A stretch of 64,000 bases of DNA from Lentzea albida. Its GTDB lineage: Bacteria; Actinomycetota; Actinomycetes; Mycobacteriales; Pseudonocardiaceae. Position 1 is the stretch's first letter. Each line of letters opens with the position of its first letter. The stretch covers positions 62,001 through 126,000 of the forward strand of contig NZ_FOFV01000026.1 in assembly GCF_900111005.1 (NCBI RefSeq). Reading direction: 5' to 3'. The position numbers were made by a program, and so were the translations under genes. The notes under the pieces were generated by a model. That model did no database searches. It saw only the letters and a program-made list of their open reading frames with translations, and was not told the DNA's origin. Shown in pieces: positions 36,020-45,189 of this stretch.

Positions 36020-37296
36020 AGGCCTGCCTTCCGCTGGTCGGTGCCGTCCGTTCGGGTGGGATGAAGGTGCGCCAGCAGCTCGTCGAGTGCCTCTCCGAGC
36101 AGCCTGCGTCCGAGGCCGGGATCGTGCAGATCGACTTCACCGTCGCGGAACACCTGGAGCACACCAGTCGTCAGCCCGGCGTCGGTCAGCACCTCGCGCA
36201 GCCGGGCCGGGTCGTTCATCAGCTCGGTCGCAGCGGCGTGCAGTGCCTCACCGGTCGCGGACCCGAGGCTTGCGGCGAGCACTTCCCGTTCAGCGGTCAC
36301 CGGGCGCACCTTCTCCACCCAGACCTGGTCGAAGTCCCCGGAAAGCGACCGGATCTCCGCGTCGAGCGCGTCCCGCTCCCGCCAGGCCAGCGACTGTGTC
36401 GCCGCGTCCGCCTCCAGCTCGACCCGACAGGCCATGAGACGCTCGCCGGCCTCCTCGCTGGCATTGCGCAGGGCGGCACCAACGCGATCGCACACGTCGT
36501 GTCTGTCTCGACATCCGCTGATCGGCACCTTCACCCGTGTCCAGCGCACGACGTCGAGCGCGACCGGCCGGACCGAGCTGACGGTGGTGTCGGTGATCTC
36601 GACGATCACGCAGCCCTTCGGTCCGGTCTCGCGGACCGAGCGGCCTTGCAGATTGCCGGGGAACACGATGTGCGGCTCGCGTTCGACGACCTTGTGGGAG
36701 TGCACGTGGCCCAGCGCCCAGTACTGGTAGCCGAGTCCAGCCAGATCCGAAACTGTGCACGGCGCGTACGGGTCGTGCCCGTAGGCACCGTCGAGTGCGG
36801 TGTGGAGCATCCCGATGTTGAACATCCCACCGGCCGCCTCGGGGTACGCCGCGGCCAGGTTCTCCATCACCCGCCGTTGCGCGAAACCCTGGCCGTGCAC
36901 GGAGATGCCGAGGTCTTCGCGGTGCACCGACTCCGGCCGAGCCGTGGACAACTCGCGGGTGTTCGACGGCAGCTCGAGCGTACGGGTGATGTGGCTTTCG
37001 GCGTCGTGGTTGCCACGCAACAGGAAGACAGGGATGTCAGCCTCGCGCAGGCGCCGCAGTCCTTTCACGAAGAACATTCCAGAGGAGTAGTCGCGCCACT
37101 CTCCGTCGAAGAGATCGCCGGCCAGCAGCACGGCGATGACCTGCTCCTCGATCGCGAGATCGACCATCGCCTCGAACGCTCGACGCGTCGCTCCGCGAAT
37201 GTCCTCGGCGGGCGCGTTCTCGTAAGCGGACAGCCCGAGCAGCGGGCTGTCGAGGTGGAGATCAGCGGCGTGGAGCAGCCTTCTCGTTGACGTCAT
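36016..37296 (-). CDS. YhaO/SbcD-like metallophosphoesterase nuclease
   Basis: ATG 37296 is chosen because GGAGA lies 8 bases upstream; 426 aa. The calcineurin-like phosphoesterase motifs are in order: HAADLHLDSPLL, LLAGDLFDG, LLRGNHDAESH, GMLHTALDG and LGHVHSHKV. After the ~280-residue nuclease core comes a helical C-terminal capping region. It is the exonuclease half of an SbcCD/YhaNO-type complex with the coupled ATPase gene downstream. It is transcribed away from the divergent Qat operon. Confidence 0.87.
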   Translation of the reverse strand: MTSTRRLLHAADLHLDSPLLGLSAYENAPAEDIRGATRRAFEAMVDLAIEEQVIAVLLAGDLFDGEWRDYSSGMFFVKGLRRLREADIPVFLLRGNHDAESHITRTLELPSNTRELSTARPESVHREDLGISVHGQGFAQRRVMENLAAAYPEAAGGMFNIGMLHTALDGAYGHDPYAPCTVSDLAGLGYQYWALGHVHSHKVVEREPHIVFPGNLQGRSVRETGPKGCVIVEITDTTVSSVRPVALDVVRWTRVKVPISGCRDRHDVCDRVGAALRNASEEAGERLMACRVELEADAATQSLAWRERDALDAEIRSLSGDFDQVWVEKVRPVTAEREVLAASLGSATGEALHAAATELMNDPARLREVLTDAGLTTGVLQVFRDGEVDLHDPGLGRRLLGEALDELLAHLHPTRTDGTDQRKAGL

Positions 37297-37827
37297 GGAC
37301 ACTTCTCCGCTCTGCCGGTCAACGCATCAGGCCGGCTGGACAAGCACTAACAGCGACCACCGACAAAATCGGCTCCATACAAGAGCTATCCGGCGAATAG
37401 TCACTCGAAGGAGTGACGCAGTAGGCTTTTCGCGTCCGATGCCGCTGTGAACCACGCCTGATGATCGAGCAATCCAGGCCAAACGTTACTGAGTTCGTTG
37501 CCAACGCAGATGGCGACTCCAGGCACGAATTCGGGACAGACCCGCGCGGCGCCGAGCACTCAGCTTGGTCGATGACGAAGCAGCTCTCTGGGCGAAGGCT
37601 CTTGAGCCGAAGCGAGCGCAGTCGCCGACAAGTGGCCGCCAACCCGCACCATGATCGCACCTGCTGATCACGCTTCCGTAACTGACGGTAACAGTACGTG
37701 GTCCGTCGCGACACGTCTGTCAAATGACCATCGAGGCTGATCGCCGATCTATCCTCGATGTCCGCCTTCGGCCGCGGCCACCGAGGGGCGGATACGTCAA
37801 AGTTGCCGTGTCGGACGGAGCAGGGCG
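37297..37827. promoter_or_regulatory. Divergent promoter region between yhaNO-like and qat operons
   Basis: The 530-base gap separates two defence or repair operons reading outwards. The minus-strand ORF inside it (37319-37723) is Ser/Arg/Cys-rich and judged a shadow. An imperfect GGAG-like site at 37815-37824 precedes qatA. Nothing further was recognised. Confidence 0.4.
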
Positions 37828-39828
37828 ATGTGGGCGGACAACGAGACCGAGGTCGATCTCCTCGGCTTCGACTTCCTGGTGGACACCCTGTTCGTGGCGC
37901 TCACCGAGCCGCGGCTGCTCCCACTGACGGTCGGCCTGCTTGGGGACTGGGGCTCCGGGAAGAGCAGTCTGATGCGGATCACCCGACAGGAGCTGCTCAA
38001 AATCCGGGACGGCGAGGATTCGCGATCCCGGTACGTGTGCGTCGAGTTCAGCCCCTGGCAGTACGAGGACTACGACGACGTCAAGGTCGCCTTGATGACG
38101 ACCGTGCTCGACGCGGTCGACGCACGAGCCGATCCTGATCAGCAGGAGCAGGTGACCAGGCTCCGCAGGTTCACCCAGGGCCTCGGCCGGTGGGGGCGCA
38201 GGGGCGGTCGGGTCGCTGTGGCTACTGCCCAGGCCGCGGCTCCTCTCGCGCTTCTGGCGGTGGATCCGAGCATGGCTCCGCAGGTCTTGGATGTGACGAA
38301 GGCAGGAGTGAACGCGGCGGCGGGCGAGGCGAACAAGCTGCTCGAAGACCCCAAGGCCAAGCAGACGCTCTCGGGCAACGGCACGGCTGAGGCGATCACG
38401 GACGCTGGGCGGTTCCGGGCGGAGTTCGCGAAGGTCGTCACGACGTTGGAAGACGTGGACGCCGTGGTGGTGTTCATCGACGACCTCGACCGGTGCCTGC
38501 CTGAGACCGTGGTGGACACCTTCGAGGCGATCCGGCTCTTCCTCAACACGCCCAAGACCGCCTACGTCCTGGCAGCCAACCAGGCGGTCGTGGAGTCCGC
38601 GATCGACTCGCGCTACCCGCAGCTGCGGCGGCCAGACGGCGCCGGAATCGGTGCCGACTATCTGGAGAAGATGCTGCAGCTCAAGGTTGCCATCCCGCCG
38701 CTGTCCGCGCCGGAGGCCGACACCTACGTCAACCTGCTGCTGGCTGAACTGCGCCTCCACGACCAGCAGTTCGCCAAGGTCCTGGCCGAGACCCGCCGTC
38801 GCCGCGAAGCGGGCAACCTGCGCGTGGCGTTCAACGTCGGCGTGGCCGGGGCGATTCTCGGCGATGTACCGCCCGACCTGGTGCGCGACCTGAACTGGGC
38901 GGCGAGCATCGCCGAAGTACTCGGGGGTGGCCTGCGCGGGAATCCGAGACAGCTCAAGCGGTTCCTCAACAACCTGTTGCTCAAGCACCGCAGCGCGCAG
39001 CGTCGGAAGATCGCCCTCGACCTGCCGGTGCTGGCAAAGCTCATGGTCCTGGAGGAACAACACTTCAGCGACTTCCAGCGGTTGTTCGACTGGCAACTCG
39101 TCTCGCCCGGCCCGATCCCGGAGCTCGCGGCCGCGGAGTCCATCGCACGGGCCGGATCGACCGCGGCTGAACCGGACGACGAAGGGGAATCTTCGCACCC
39201 AGACGAGGGCGAGGCTTCAGGCGCCCGCCGATCACCCGCGGCCAAGCGGGGGCGGAGGGCCGCCCAACAGCCGCAGGTCGCCGAAGAGGTGCGGGCGTGG
39301 GCGGATAAAACGCACGTGCGGGCGTGGCTGCGGCTGGAGCCTCCGCTCGGCGAGGTGGACCTAGGGCCGTACTTCACCTATTCCCGCGACAAGCTCGCTT
39401 TCGGCGTCGCCGTCACGCGGTTGCTTCCACACCTGCAGGAGCTGCTCACCAGGGCGCAGACCGAGGTCGCCGGTGTGCGGCGGCTCGCTTGTGATGAGAT
39501 CGGAAAGCTGCCTGACGACGAGCGTGTCCAACTCGTGGAGGCGTTGGTGGAGGTGTTGGCGCGTCGACCGGGCGGTCCGGCCTTCCTCGCCGCGATTGAG
39601 CTCGCCGAGCGGGCGCCCGACACTCTGTCGGCCATCTGCGACGCCTTGATGAGGATTCCACCCGAGGCGGTCCCGCGTGGGCAGGCCGGCAGCGCTGTCC
39701 TCCGCCTCCCAGCTGACAACCCGATGGTGTCTACTTTGCTGGACCGGTGGGAAAACAGCGACGCCCCCGGTCTGAAGGGCGTGATCAGCACCGCGCGTCA
39801 AGCTCAACGACGCGGCGGCCGGCGCTGA
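37828..39828 (+). CDS. qatA: QatA: KAP-family P-loop NTPase of the Qat anti-phage system
   Basis: The 666-aa product has a KAP-type Walker A (LLGDWGSGKSSLM, about 38-50) and Walker B VVVFIDDLDRCLPETVV (about 213-229). Between them lies a hydrophobic Ala-rich insertion (about 125-165), where KAP NTPases carry membrane-associated helices. The region ADYLEKMLQLKVAIPP and the arginine-finger-like GNPRQLKRFLNNLL follow. The C-terminal part is helical with a charged linker. KAP ATPases are the first gene of QatABCD operons, and the next three genes match B, C and D in order with overlaps, so the call is firm. It likely senses infection and powers the response. Confidence 0.9.
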   Translation: MWADNETEVDLLGFDFLVDTLFVALTEPRLLPLTVGLLGDWGSGKSSLMRITRQELLKIRDGEDSRSRYVCVEFSPWQYEDYDDVKVALMTTVLDAVDARADPDQQEQVTRLRRFTQGLGRWGRRGGRVAVATAQAAAPLALLAVDPSMAPQVLDVTKAGVNAAAGEANKLLEDPKAKQTLSGNGTAEAITDAGRFRAEFAKVVTTLEDVDAVVVFIDDLDRCLPETVVDTFEAIRLFLNTPKTAYVLAANQAVVESAIDSRYPQLRRPDGAGIGADYLEKMLQLKVAIPPLSAPEADTYVNLLLAELRLHDQQFAKVLAETRRRREAGNLRVAFNVGVAGAILGDVPPDLVRDLNWAASIAEVLGGGLRGNPRQLKRFLNNLLLKHRSAQRRKIALDLPVLAKLMVLEEQHFSDFQRLFDWQLVSPGPIPELAAAESIARAGSTAAEPDDEGESSHPDEGEASGARRSPAAKRGRRAAQQPQVAEEVRAWADKTHVRAWLRLEPPLGEVDLGPYFTYSRDKLAFGVAVTRLLPHLQELLTRAQTEVAGVRRLACDEIGKLPDDERVQLVEALVEVLARRPGGPAFLAAIELAERAPDTLSAICDALMRIPPEAVPRGQAGSAVLRLPADNPMVSTLLDRWENSDAPGLKGVISTARQAQRRGGRR

Positions 39829-40565
39829 TGGGTACCTCGGCTGATCGGACCGCGGGCAGCGGCGGAGCGTGGACTCCACTCAAACACGCGACCGCGTCCT
39901 ACGTGCGCGGGCTCAACTCCGGATCTCAGAGCACCCGCACGTACGCCCAGCGGGTGCTCGCCCGCCACGTTCCCGTGTTAGGAGGAGCCGGCGGTGCTGC
40001 GGCCGGCGCCCGTGCCGGACGAAGCGGCGTCCAGCGCCTCGGCGCCTTGCTCGCTGGAGTCGGCGGAACCGGGCTTGAGAACACGCTGACCTCGCTGGGA
40101 CTGGCCACTCTCGTCGGCCGAACCCGATTCGACGTGCTCGACGAGCTGATTACCTTCATCGCCGGAGACGGCGATGACCTGGACTCCCAAGCCGCCCGCG
40201 ACGCCGCGTGCGACGTGCTGGACGAGGTCTTCGGCGACGCCGATACGTGGACCGAGTTGACCGACACCGCCGAGATGACCGTCTCGCGGGAGAACCTGCC
40301 CACCCTGCTGGAAACCTTCCTCGCCCAGTACGTCTACAACCGGGTTCCCGTCATCGCCGAACGCCTAAGCCGCATCACCGACCCGCACGCCGTGCGCCAA
40401 GCCGACGAGGAAATGCGCCAAATCATCCAAGTCCTGGTTTCGCTACGCATCCCCGACGACCCATTCACAGTCGACTGGGCCGGTCCGGAGGGACGTCAGA
40501 TCGCCGAGGACACCGTCCGCATGACTTACGAGGCCCTGCAGGGGCTGGACGGAGACGCGCAGTGA
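39828..40565 (+). CDS. qatB: QatB: accessory protein of the Qat system
   Basis: The start at 39828 shares one base with the qatA stop (TGATG), giving 245 aa. The first third is Ala/Gly-rich and contains VPVLGGAGGAAAGARAGRSG; the rest is helical (FDVLDELITFIAGDGDD). It has no catalytic motif. Proteins of this size and position are always found between the KAP ATPase and the QueC-like enzyme in Qat operons. The 4-base GTGA overlap with qatC supports co-translation. The molecular role of QatB is not known. Confidence 0.85.
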   Translation: MGTSADRTAGSGGAWTPLKHATASYVRGLNSGSQSTRTYAQRVLARHVPVLGGAGGAAAGARAGRSGVQRLGALLAGVGGTGLENTLTSLGLATLVGRTRFDVLDELITFIAGDGDDLDSQAARDAACDVLDEVFGDADTWTELTDTAEMTVSRENLPTLLETFLAQYVYNRVPVIAERLSRITDPHAVRQADEEMRQIIQVLVSLRIPDDPFTVDWAGPEGRQIAEDTVRMTYEALQGLDGDAQ

Positions 40566-41932
40566 CCAAGTACCTGGTGCGCACGGATCTCATCGACCCG
40601 GTAACCGAATCCGACGATGTCCGGCTGTTGGATTGGGCGCCTGGCCGGATTGCGGCCACAATCCAAACCGGCGACGCCGGCCCTGAGTTCTTCACGGGCT
40701 GGCGACCGCCGCGTGCCGCCGCCGACCTCCTGCTGCTGGGCGCGGCCGTGTACTGCGCCGACAAGACCACCCGACGACGCGGCACGCCGGACTCCTGGAC
40801 CAGGGACATCACCCTCAAGCTCCCCGTCGAGGCCACCGCCGCTTGGCGAAACGCCAATTTCGACGCCGCACTGCGGTTTCTGACCGGCGACCACTGGGAG
40901 ATCCAGCCCTACGACTCCAGCCGGCACCCCCTCGCCGTTGTGTCCGGCGTCCCGCTTGACGAGCGGCCGGTCGGGCTCGCCGTCGACGGCGTGTGCCTGT
41001 TCTCAGGCGGCCTCGACTCACTGTGCGGCGTCATCAATCTCCTCGAGGAAGACCCCGAACGACGGCTCTGCCTGCTGTCCCACCACGAAGGCGGACAAGC
41101 ATCCACTGCGCAACAACTTCTGCTCGACGAACTCAACGACCACTACGGCACCGAACGCATCCGCTCCCGGCGCCTCTACCTGCGTCCCGCACCCCCGAAT
41201 AACCACCAAGCCCGATCTCTGCCCCGGCCACGCGAGAACACCACCCGGTCCCGGTCCCTGCTCTTCCTGTCCGCTGCCTTGGCCCTCGCCGCCGCCGAAG
41301 GACCGGACGTGCCGGTTTTCTTGCCCGAAAACGGCTTCATCGGGATCAATGTGCCACTCACCCGAGCCCGTGTCGGCAGCGCGAGCACCCGCACGACACA
41401 CCCGCACTTCATGCACCTACTCGCCACGGCCAGCGCCGCAATTGGCGTGTCGAACCGCGTGATCAACCCGTACCGCCTGCGCACCAAAGGCGAGATGCTC
41501 GCCGAGTCCCGCAACGCCCCTCTTCTGCGGCGCCTGGCCTCGCTGAGCGTCTCCTGCTCCCACCCCGAGACCGCCCGCTACGTCGGCCGCAAACAAGGCA
41601 ACTGCGGATACTGCTTCCCCTGCCTGATCCGCCGCGCCTCACTGGCACACGTCGGATGGGACGACGACGAGTACGCGTACAACGTGTTCGCCGAGGACGA
41701 CTCCACAATCCTCCTCAACCGCCGCAGTCACCGCGGAGCCGACCTGCGAGCCGTGATCGCCGGAGCGTTCGCGGATCGACCAGACCGCGACGTCCTGCGC
41801 AACGGTCCGCTTCCGCAAGGCGAACGCGCTGCCTTCACCGGGGTTTGGCGACGTGGGCTCGCCGAGCTCCGCACCTGGCTCACCAGTGGAGCCCGCGGCC
41901 CACTGGCCGAGCTGGTGGAGTCTCGATCATGA
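40562..41932 (+). CDS. qatC: QatC: QueC-like PP-loop enzyme of the Qat system
   Basis: The GTG start at 40562 overlaps the qatB stop. The 456-aa product has the PP-loop CLFSGGLDSLCGVINLL near residue 145 and a C-terminal zinc-type Cys group (SCSHPETARYVG, then GNCGYCFPCLIRR). QueC makes the 7-deazaguanine precursor preQ0. QatC is a homologue thought to modify a nucleotide or protein target during phage defence. It is longer than QueC (~230 aa) through an N-terminal ~130-residue region. Coupling to the TatD-like gene supports the system call. Confidence 0.9.
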   Translation: MTKYLVRTDLIDPVTESDDVRLLDWAPGRIAATIQTGDAGPEFFTGWRPPRAAADLLLLGAAVYCADKTTRRRGTPDSWTRDITLKLPVEATAAWRNANFDAALRFLTGDHWEIQPYDSSRHPLAVVSGVPLDERPVGLAVDGVCLFSGGLDSLCGVINLLEEDPERRLCLLSHHEGGQASTAQQLLLDELNDHYGTERIRSRRLYLRPAPPNNHQARSLPRPRENTTRSRSLLFLSAALALAAAEGPDVPVFLPENGFIGINVPLTRARVGSASTRTTHPHFMHLLATASAAIGVSNRVINPYRLRTKGEMLAESRNAPLLRRLASLSVSCSHPETARYVGRKQGNCGYCFPCLIRRASLAHVGWDDDEYAYNVFAEDDSTILLNRRSHRGADLRAVIAGAFADRPDRDVLRNGPLPQGERAAFTGVWRRGLAELRTWLTSGARGPLAELVESRS

Positions 41933-42687
41933 CCACCACGGTGCTGACCGACACCCACTGCCACATCGACGCCTACGACAACCCACTCGCCGTACTGGAT
42001 GGCGCCCGCGCCGCAGGCGTTCACGTGATCGCGGTGACTGAGGACCCTGGTAAGTACCGCCTGCTGCGCACCCGCCTCGGCCGACGCAAAGGCGTCGATG
42101 TCGCACTGGGCTTTCACCCTCTTCGCGCAGGAGCAGCATCCCCTCACGATCTAGCTCGATTTCTCCGGCTCGTGCCGCAGGCCGCGTGGATCGGCGAGAT
42201 CGGACTCGACTTCTCTCGCGCCGGAGTCGCTACCCGCAAGCAACAGCTTCGCGTGTTCGAGGCCATCTTGGCCGACCCCCAGCTACGAACTCGACCTGTC
42301 ACCGTCCACAGCCGGGGCGCCGAGCGGGAGACCATCACCCGACTCGCACAAGCGCACGTGCAGGCAATCCTGCACTGGTACACCGGGCCGCTGGCCGCCG
42401 TGGACGATGCACTCAACGCAGGGCTCTGGTTCTCGATCAACCCAGCGATGGTCCGGTCGAAGAAAGCCATGCCGCTGCTCCAACGACTCCCTCCAGAACG
42501 CGTCCTACTCGAAACCGATGGCCCCTTCGCCCGCTCCGGAAGCCGCTCAGCCGTTCCTGCCGATCTGCTCGGAACACTCGATCACCTGGCACAGCTCTGG
42601 GCCATGACGACCAGTGAAGCGCGGAATACGGTCGCGGACAACGAACACCGACTTCGCTGTACCGCCAGCGAGCCGCCACCAGCCTGA
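41929..42687 (+). CDS. qatD: QatD: TatD-like metal-dependent DNase of the Qat system
   Basis: ATG 41929 overlaps qatC by 4 bases. The 252-aa product shows TatD hydrolase motifs: TDTHCHIDAYD (HxH), WIGEIGLDFSR (Glu), VTVHSRGAERE (His) and LLETDGPFARSG (Asp). TatD proteins are TIM-barrel DNases. In Qat they are the fourth gene and probably the effector or a processing enzyme. This finishes a complete QatABCD operon. The C-terminus is a little extended compared with the motif end. Confidence 0.9.
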   Translation: MTTTVLTDTHCHIDAYDNPLAVLDGARAAGVHVIAVTEDPGKYRLLRTRLGRRKGVDVALGFHPLRAGAASPHDLARFLRLVPQAAWIGEIGLDFSRAGVATRKQQLRVFEAILADPQLRTRPVTVHSRGAERETITRLAQAHVQAILHWYTGPLAAVDDALNAGLWFSINPAMVRSKKAMPLLQRLPPERVLLETDGPFARSGSRSAVPADLLGTLDHLAQLWAMTTSEARNTVADNEHRLRCTASEPPPA

Positions 42688-42733
42688 CGACCTGTTCACC
42701 GCCTGCAGCCGATGTCCAGGAGGCACCATCGCC

Positions 42734-43837
42734 ATGGCAAGCCACATCACCGAGGTCACCTGGCGGCGCCTCATCGAGGGTCTCGCCACCACGGCCTGGT
42801 ACGGCGTGCTCGACGAAGTCGAGTTCCTTGGGCGCCTCTACGACCTCAGCACGCTGCCCACCACCGATTCCCGGTCCAAGCAGTTCCCCACGGCACGCGA
42901 GGACATCATCCAGCACTGCATCGCCAACCTGGACTGGCCCGACGACTGGATCTTCTACGACGAGCGATTCGGCCTGGCGGAAAACGACGACGCGCTCCTG
43001 CGATTCCTGGCCGAAATGCTGCACCCAGCGGTCCGGACGAACCTGGCCGAAGTCGAGCGGCTACACGACTTCCTCAACCAGACGCTGGTTCACGACGGCT
43101 ACGAGATCGTCCAGATCGACGCCATCAGCGGCGCACCCGTGTTCGCCGGCCGCAGGATCGGCGCTGGTGTGCCTGGCTCGATGAAGAATCTGATCTTCGC
43201 CGCAGACGGTCCCAAGCCGGAGATCGTGTTCAGCGATGCGCTCAACAACGACGTCCGGGTAGTCAAGAACGAACAGTTCTGCCTCGTCTACGACCGACCG
43301 TTGGCGGCACACGGACTTACGTGGGCCGACCTGACCAACTGGTGGGCCGAGCGCGAAGGGCTCACAGGAGCACCTCCACGCGAAATCTCGCTCAACCTGT
43401 ACCGGCGACTCGACCGATCGCTGGGCGACAACGACGCCGAACGACGAGTACTGCGCGCGTACGCCGATCGCTACGTCCGGGTCGGCGACGGCATCCCGGC
43501 GCTGCTCCCGCAGGTCTACCTGCACTACGACCCGTACACCCGAGCCCACCACGCTCCCGGTTCCTCCCCGTTGCCCCGCCAGCGGATGGACTTCCTCCTG
43601 CTCCTACCGCAGCGAATCCGCATCGTGATCGAGTGCGACGGCAGACAGCACTACGCCGACGAAGCCGGACGCGCCGACTCCCAGCGATACGCCGAGATTG
43701 TCGCCGAGGACCGCGAACTACGGCTGCGCGGCTACGAGGTGTACCGCTTCGGCGGCGCCGAACTCACAGACAGCCCTGCCACCAGCAGGCGGCTTGCGTC
43801 CTTTTTCGACCGGCTCGCCGAACGCTACTCCACCTGA
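42734..43837 (+). CDS. AbiJ-NTD3 protein with C-terminal DUF559/Vsr-like nuclease
   Basis: CAGGAGG precedes ATG 42734; 367 aa. The N-terminus (SHITEVTWRRLIEGL, LDEVEFLGRLYDLSTLPTTD) matches the AbiJ-NTD3 domain found in abortive-infection proteins, with conserved FLAEMLHPAVR. The C-terminal ~90 residues hold RIVIECDGRQHYADEAGRAD, then EDRELRLRGYEVYRFGG, typical of very-short-patch-repair/DUF559 endonucleases (E-x-D-G-x-x-H). It lies 46 bases after qatD and may be co-transcribed with the Qat operon. The likely role is a second abortive-infection nuclease. Confidence 0.8.
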   Translation: MASHITEVTWRRLIEGLATTAWYGVLDEVEFLGRLYDLSTLPTTDSRSKQFPTAREDIIQHCIANLDWPDDWIFYDERFGLAENDDALLRFLAEMLHPAVRTNLAEVERLHDFLNQTLVHDGYEIVQIDAISGAPVFAGRRIGAGVPGSMKNLIFAADGPKPEIVFSDALNNDVRVVKNEQFCLVYDRPLAAHGLTWADLTNWWAEREGLTGAPPREISLNLYRRLDRSLGDNDAERRVLRAYADRYVRVGDGIPALLPQVYLHYDPYTRAHHAPGSSPLPRQRMDFLLLLPQRIRIVIECDGRQHYADEAGRADSQRYAEIVAEDRELRLRGYEVYRFGGAELTDSPATSRRLASFFDRLAERYST

Positions 43838-43950
43838 CCGTAGTGCTTGCTCGACCCGAAGTGTTCACGACGCGTCGAGCGATCTGCGTCAGGCCGCCAC
43901 TGCCTCAGCCGCTGTACTTCCGCGGAAAGTCGCTCGACTTCAAAAACGCA

Positions 43951-44010
43951 CCGTACTTGTTGATCAATCCGCTAAACACTCGCCGACGACGTACGGATCT
44001 ACAGCCTGGG
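43951..44010 (-). pseudogene. IS481-family transposase relic (3' end)
   Basis: On the minus strand this stretch reads RRRRVFSGLINKYG, the conserved tail of IS481-type integrase proteins. About 52 of 60 bases match 57620-57679. It ends directly at the stop codon of the HEPN-like gene. No other part of the element is left here. Confidence 0.6.
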
Positions 44011-44781
44011 TCAATTCTGCGCCTTGTCCGGCGTTTCCTCCCTGCCCGACTGCTCGACCTGCAACCGCTCGGCGACCTTGGCTACAAGGTCTTCGAGTGT
44101 CCTTGGACCCGAACGGTCGAGCTCGGCACCCGCTGTGACAGGTTCGTCGGGCCGTTCACTTGGCACGAAGATCGACGGAAGCGGCGGCCATCGCAGCGTG
44201 GCCATCATCGCCACCACGTCATGCTGGCCGATGGCCTGCGGTTCAACCGCGGCGCACCGTTCAAGAAGTGCCTTCAACTCCGCAACTACCGGAGCGAACG
44301 CCATCCGGTCGTGACCCGCGATGATCTCGCCGGTCTCAAGATCCACGGCGCGAAACGGCGCTGGGAGGCGCGTGAAGTCCTCTGCCTGGGCCGCTGTCCA
44401 GGACTCTGAAATCTCCTGGTCGCGCACCAGGTCATCAATACGTTCGTCGAAGTGCTCGGCAGAGTTACGGACATCCCTGTCCGGCAACACCGAAGAGTCA
44501 GCGATGCCAAGTTCGACGCGCAACCTTTCGCCGCGAAACTTGCGCCATCGTGACTCGCGGTTGTCCCTGTCGCTCCGCACCGGCCACAGCAGCTTGCTCA
44601 CGTTCGCGGTGGCGGTAAGGAACGCTTGGACGGCCGGCCACGCTTCCGAACGGTCTCTTACCTCGGCAGCTTCCAGCGCTTGGTCAAGAGCAGCCAAGGC
44701 GTACGCCGACTGCCGAACCACTTCGGCTATATAGAAGGTTCTCGCGCCTGCATCCCAGCGCTGATCCCAGTCCTCAGCCAT
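44011..44781 (-). CDS. Candidate HEPN-domain RNase
   Basis: The 256-aa product is helical and carries RNSAEH at residues 105-110. This fits the HEPN active-site pattern R-[N/D/H]-x-x-x-H, followed by a second helix with DERIDDLVRDQE. The N-terminal ~95 residues (RQSAYALAALDQALEAAEVR, FLTATANVSKLLW) have the layout of HEPN helices. The C-terminal 90 residues look extra and partly disordered; the stop lies at the edge of an IS481 relic, so the natural C-terminus may have been changed. The neighbours are defence genes. No antitoxin-like MNT partner is adjacent. Confidence 0.55.
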   Translation of the reverse strand: MAEDWDQRWDAGARTFYIAEVVRQSAYALAALDQALEAAEVRDRSEAWPAVQAFLTATANVSKLLWPVRSDRDNRESRWRKFRGERLRVELGIADSSVLPDRDVRNSAEHFDERIDDLVRDQEISESWTAAQAEDFTRLPAPFRAVDLETGEIIAGHDRMAFAPVVAELKALLERCAAVEPQAIGQHDVVAMMATLRWPPLPSIFVPSERPDEPVTAGAELDRSGPRTLEDLVAKVAERLQVEQSGREETPDKAQN

Positions 44782-44822
44782 GCCAGGTCAACGGTTCGGC
44801 GGTGCAAGCTGCATGGCGACGA

Positions 44823-45173
44823 TCACCGGTGCGCCTTCTCGAACTCCTCGATGATGTGCGCCGGGATACGCCCGCGGTCGGACAGTTCGTGGCCGTTGGC
44901 CTTCGCCCATTGACGGATGGCCTGGGGCTGTTCCTTGGTGCGAGCCTCTCCGACAACACGCCGGCTGGTGGTTGACCCACGCCTCGCCCATCCGCCGCTC
45001 CGACGAGCACTCGCTACGAAGTCAGCCAGGCTGTCACGCAATTTGGATGCGTTTTTCTGCTTCAGGTCGATTTCATATATCACGCCGTCAAGCGCGAAGT
45101 TCACCGTCTCGACGTCTTCGGCCGCAGTACCGTCGAGGTCGTCGATGAGCTGGACGAGGACCTTCTGTGCCAT
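44823..45173 (-). CDS. lsr2: Lsr2 nucleoid-associated xenogeneic silencer
   Basis: The start at ATG 45173 (MAQKVLVQLIDDLDGTAAED) is the usual Lsr2 N-terminus; 116 aa. The N-terminal oligomerisation domain (residues ~1-60) is followed by a basic linker (SARRSGGWARRGSTTSRRV) and the C-terminal DNA-binding domain with QAIRQWAKANGHELSDRGRI. The RGR motif inserts in the AT-rich minor groove. Lsr2 silences foreign DNA in actinobacteria. A copy inside a defence island is likely an extra horizontally acquired paralogue that could damp the island. Confidence 0.93.
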   Translation of the reverse strand: MAQKVLVQLIDDLDGTAAEDVETVNFALDGVIYEIDLKQKNASKLRDSLADFVASARRSGGWARRGSTTSRRVVGEARTKEQPQAIRQWAKANGHELSDRGRIPAHIIEEFEKAHR

Positions 45174-45189
45174 GACACTGAGCCTCACG

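Noticed and set aside
36061..37290. 409-codon plus-strand ORF
   Set aside because: Exactly antisense to the SbcD-like nuclease with clear motifs; antisense ORFs are common at high GC.
37319..37723. Minus-strand ORF in the divergent promoter before qatA
   Set aside because: Cys/Ser/Arg-rich, no RBS, no motif.
37720..39198. 492-codon minus-strand ORF
   Set aside because: Antisense shadow of qatA, whose KAP motifs are certain.
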